Assembly (NCBI RefSeq): GCF_001184025.1
Contig: NZ_BBYG01000018.1
Span: forward strand, 248,001-312,000
Length of the DNA: 64,000 nucleotides
From: Streptomyces maremycinicus
GTDB taxonomy: Bacteria > Actinomycetota > Actinomycetes > Streptomycetales > Streptomycetaceae
Direction: 5' to 3'
Below, in pieces: positions 62,510 to 64,000 of this stretch. Both the position numbers and the translations under genes were made by a program. Below the pieces are notes generated by a model that saw only the letters and a list, made by a program, of their open reading frames with translations, did no database searches and was not told the origin of the DNA. Every line of letters starts with the position of its first letter. Positions within the stretch are counted from its first letter, which is position 1.

Positions 62510-64000
62510 TTACTTGAAGGCGCGCAGCCTGAGGCTGTTCGTCACCACGAACACCGACGAGAAGGCCATCGCGGCGCCCGCGATCATCGGGTTCAGCAGT
62601 CCGGCCGCCGCCAGCGGCAACGCGGCCACGTTGTAGCCGAAGGCCCACACCAGGTTGCCCTTGATCGTCGTCAGGGTCCGCCGGGACAGCCGGATGGCGT
62701 CCGCCGCCACCCGCAGATCCCCCCGCACCAGCGTCAGATCGCTCGCCTCGATCGCCGCGTCCGTGCCGGTCCCCATGGCCAGCCCCAGATCGGCGGTGGC
62801 GAGCGCGGCCGCGTCGTTGACGCCGTCCCCGACCATGGCCACGACCCGTCCCTCCGCCTGGAGCCGCCGGACGACGTCGACCTTGTCCTCGGGCAGCACC
62901 TCGGCGATCACCCGTTCGATCCCGACCGCCTCCGCGACCGCGTCCGCGACCGCCCGGTTGTCCCCGGTCAGCAGTACCGGGGTGAGGCCCAGCGCCCGCA
63001 GCTCCCGCACGGCCTCGGCGCTGGTCTCCTTGACCGCGTCCGCGACCGCGAGCACCCCGCGCGCCACGCCGTCCCACCCCACGACGACCGCCGTACGGCC
63101 GTCTCGCTCGGCCTGCGCCTTGGCGCGGGCCACGTCGTCCGGAACCGTCTCGAAGAGGCGCCCCACGGCCACCTCGTGGCCCTCCACGCGTCCGCGTACC
63201 CCACGCCCGGGCACGTTCTCGAACCGCTCGGCCGCCGGCAGTTCCCCGGCCCTGTCCTCGGCGCCCGCCGCCACCGCCCGGGCGACCGGGTGTTCGGAGG
63301 CGTGCTCCAGGGCGCCCGCGAGCCGCAGCAACCGCCGCTCGTCGGTGCCGTCGGCGACATACACGTCCTGAAGGGTCATCCGGCCGGTGGTGACGGTGCC
63401 GGTCTTGTCCAGGACGACGGTGTCGACGCGGCGCGTGGACTCCAGGACCTCGGGACCCTTGATGAGGATGCCGAGCTGCGCGCCGCGCCCCGTGCCGACC
63501 ATGAGCGCGGTCGGCGTGGCGAGCCCGAGCGCGCACGGACAGGCGATGATCAGGACCGCGACGGCCGCCGTGAACGCGGCGGTCGTGTCACCGGTCGCGC
63601 CGAGCCAGCCGCCGAAGGTGGCGAGCGCGATCAGCAGTACGGCCGGCACGAAGACCCCGGAGATCCGGTCGGCCAGCCGCTGCACCTCGGCCTTGCCGGT
63701 CTGTGCCGCCTCGACCAGTTGCGCCATGCGCGCGAGGCGGGTGTCCGCGCCGATCCGGCCGGCCTCGACGACCAGCCGGCCACCGGCGTTCACGGTCGCG
63801 CCCGTGACCGCGTCACCGGGCCCGACGTCCACCGGGACCGACTCGCCGGTCAGCATCGAGGCGTCCACGGCGGAGGTGCCCTCCACGACCGTCCCGTCGG
63901 TGGCGATCTTCTCCCCGGGCCGTACGACGAACCGGTCGCCGACCGCCAGCAGGTCGACCGGGATCCGCACCTCCTTGCCGTCCCGCAGCACGGCCACGTC
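62510..64000 (-). CDS. copA: Cu+-exporting P1B-type ATPase, C-terminal part (cut by window edge)
   Basis: About 496 residues visible; the N-terminal metal-binding domain and first TM helices lie beyond the right edge. Seen in order: actuator loop TGES, metal-site helix IIACPCALGLATPTALM (CPC defines Cu+/Ag+ specificity), DKTGT phosphorylation motif, SEHPVA (ATP-binding HP), VLLTGDNRAVADAVA, GDGVNDAAALA, and the last helices with GYNVAALPLAAAG and FSSVFVVTNSLRLR. Exports cuprous ion from the cytoplasm. Neighbouring copper chaperone or CsoR genes would be outside the window. Confidence 0.95.
   Translation of the reverse strand, partial: DVAVLRDGKEVRIPVDLLAVGDRFVVRPGEKIATDGTVVEGTSAVDASMLTGESVPVDVGPGDAVTGATVNAGGRLVVEAGRIGADTRLARMAQLVEAAQTGKAEVQRLADRISGVFVPAVLLIALATFGGWLGATGDTTAAFTAAVAVLIIACPCALGLATPTALMVGTGRGAQLGILIKGPEVLESTRRVDTVVLDKTGTVTTGRMTLQDVYVADGTDERRLLRLAGALEHASEHPVARAVAAGAEDRAGELPAAERFENVPGRGVRGRVEGHEVAVGRLFETVPDDVARAKAQAERDGRTAVVVGWDGVARGVLAVADAVKETSAEAVRELRALGLTPVLLTGDNRAVADAVAEAVGIERVIAEVLPEDKVDVVRRLQAEGRVVAMVGDGVNDAAALATADLGLAMGTGTDAAIEASDLTLVRGDLRVAADAIRLSRRTLTTIKGNLVWAFGYNVAALPLAAAGLLNPMIAGAAMAFSSVFVVTNSLRLRAFK

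Overview
The window is high-GC actinobacterial chromosome, almost certainly Streptomyces. Evidence: third-position GC is near saturation in real genes, there are many GTG starts and GTGA/ATGA gene overlaps, DmdR-type iron boxes are present, and gene order from desferrioxamine synthesis to citrate synthase and a copper ATPase matches, from memory, the S. coelicolor core region around SCO2785 down to SCO2731. Both ends are cut: desD at the left (C-terminus missing) and a copA-type ATPase at the right (N-terminus missing). I saw no tRNA, rRNA, CRISPR array, intact transposase or prophage gene.

Layout. 1-5973: desferrioxamine region on the minus strand, desE and a siderophore-interacting ferric reductase, then desABCD, each block behind its own iron box. 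6158-14973: branched-chain/leucine acyl-CoA degradation (acyl-CoA dehydrogenase, HMG-CoA lyase, biotin-dependent carboxylase alpha and beta), a divergent TetR regulator with two matching operators, then a second acyl-CoA dehydrogenase and a thioesterase II. 15055-21702: a conserved protein, a PucR regulator divergent from a Na+/solute symporter, an agmatinase-type ureohydrolase and a ThDP enzyme, probably one nitrogen-compound catabolic unit. 21702-36566: mostly secreted or membrane proteins (peptidase inhibitor, endonuclease I, GT39-type glycosyltransferase, serine hydrolase, phytase-like esterase, fused ABC exporter, S37 tripeptidyl aminopeptidase, GH3 glycosidase), with repeats and a decayed LacI fragment.

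36567-43302: an inverted-repeat-rich intergenic region with a nested fold-back element, a LysR/EamA divergent pair, a second-type EPSP synthase, GNAT, small hydrolase and MFS exporter. 43489-48905: a LacI-controlled sugar module (two TIM-barrel isomerase-like proteins, a Gfo/Idh/MocA dehydrogenase, a DUF993 protein) whose substrate I cannot name. 49014-51195: small unknown proteins, a mini-GntR regulator and an alpha/beta hydrolase. 51540-57911: complete ribose operon (rbsR-rbsA-rbsCB fusion-rbsK-rbsD) with twin operators and a strong terminator. 58029-61820: RecD2-type helicase and citrate synthase. 61821-62509: gene-poor, lower-GC stretch with several hairpins. 62510-end: Cu+ P-type ATPase.

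The most unusual items are the nested fold-back element touching the lysR stop codon (36892-37059), an EPSP synthase with alanine at the glyphosate-critical glycine, the DUF993 sugar module, the RbsC-RbsB fusion, the LacI remnant, and several in-frame tandem-repeat expansions at protein ends.
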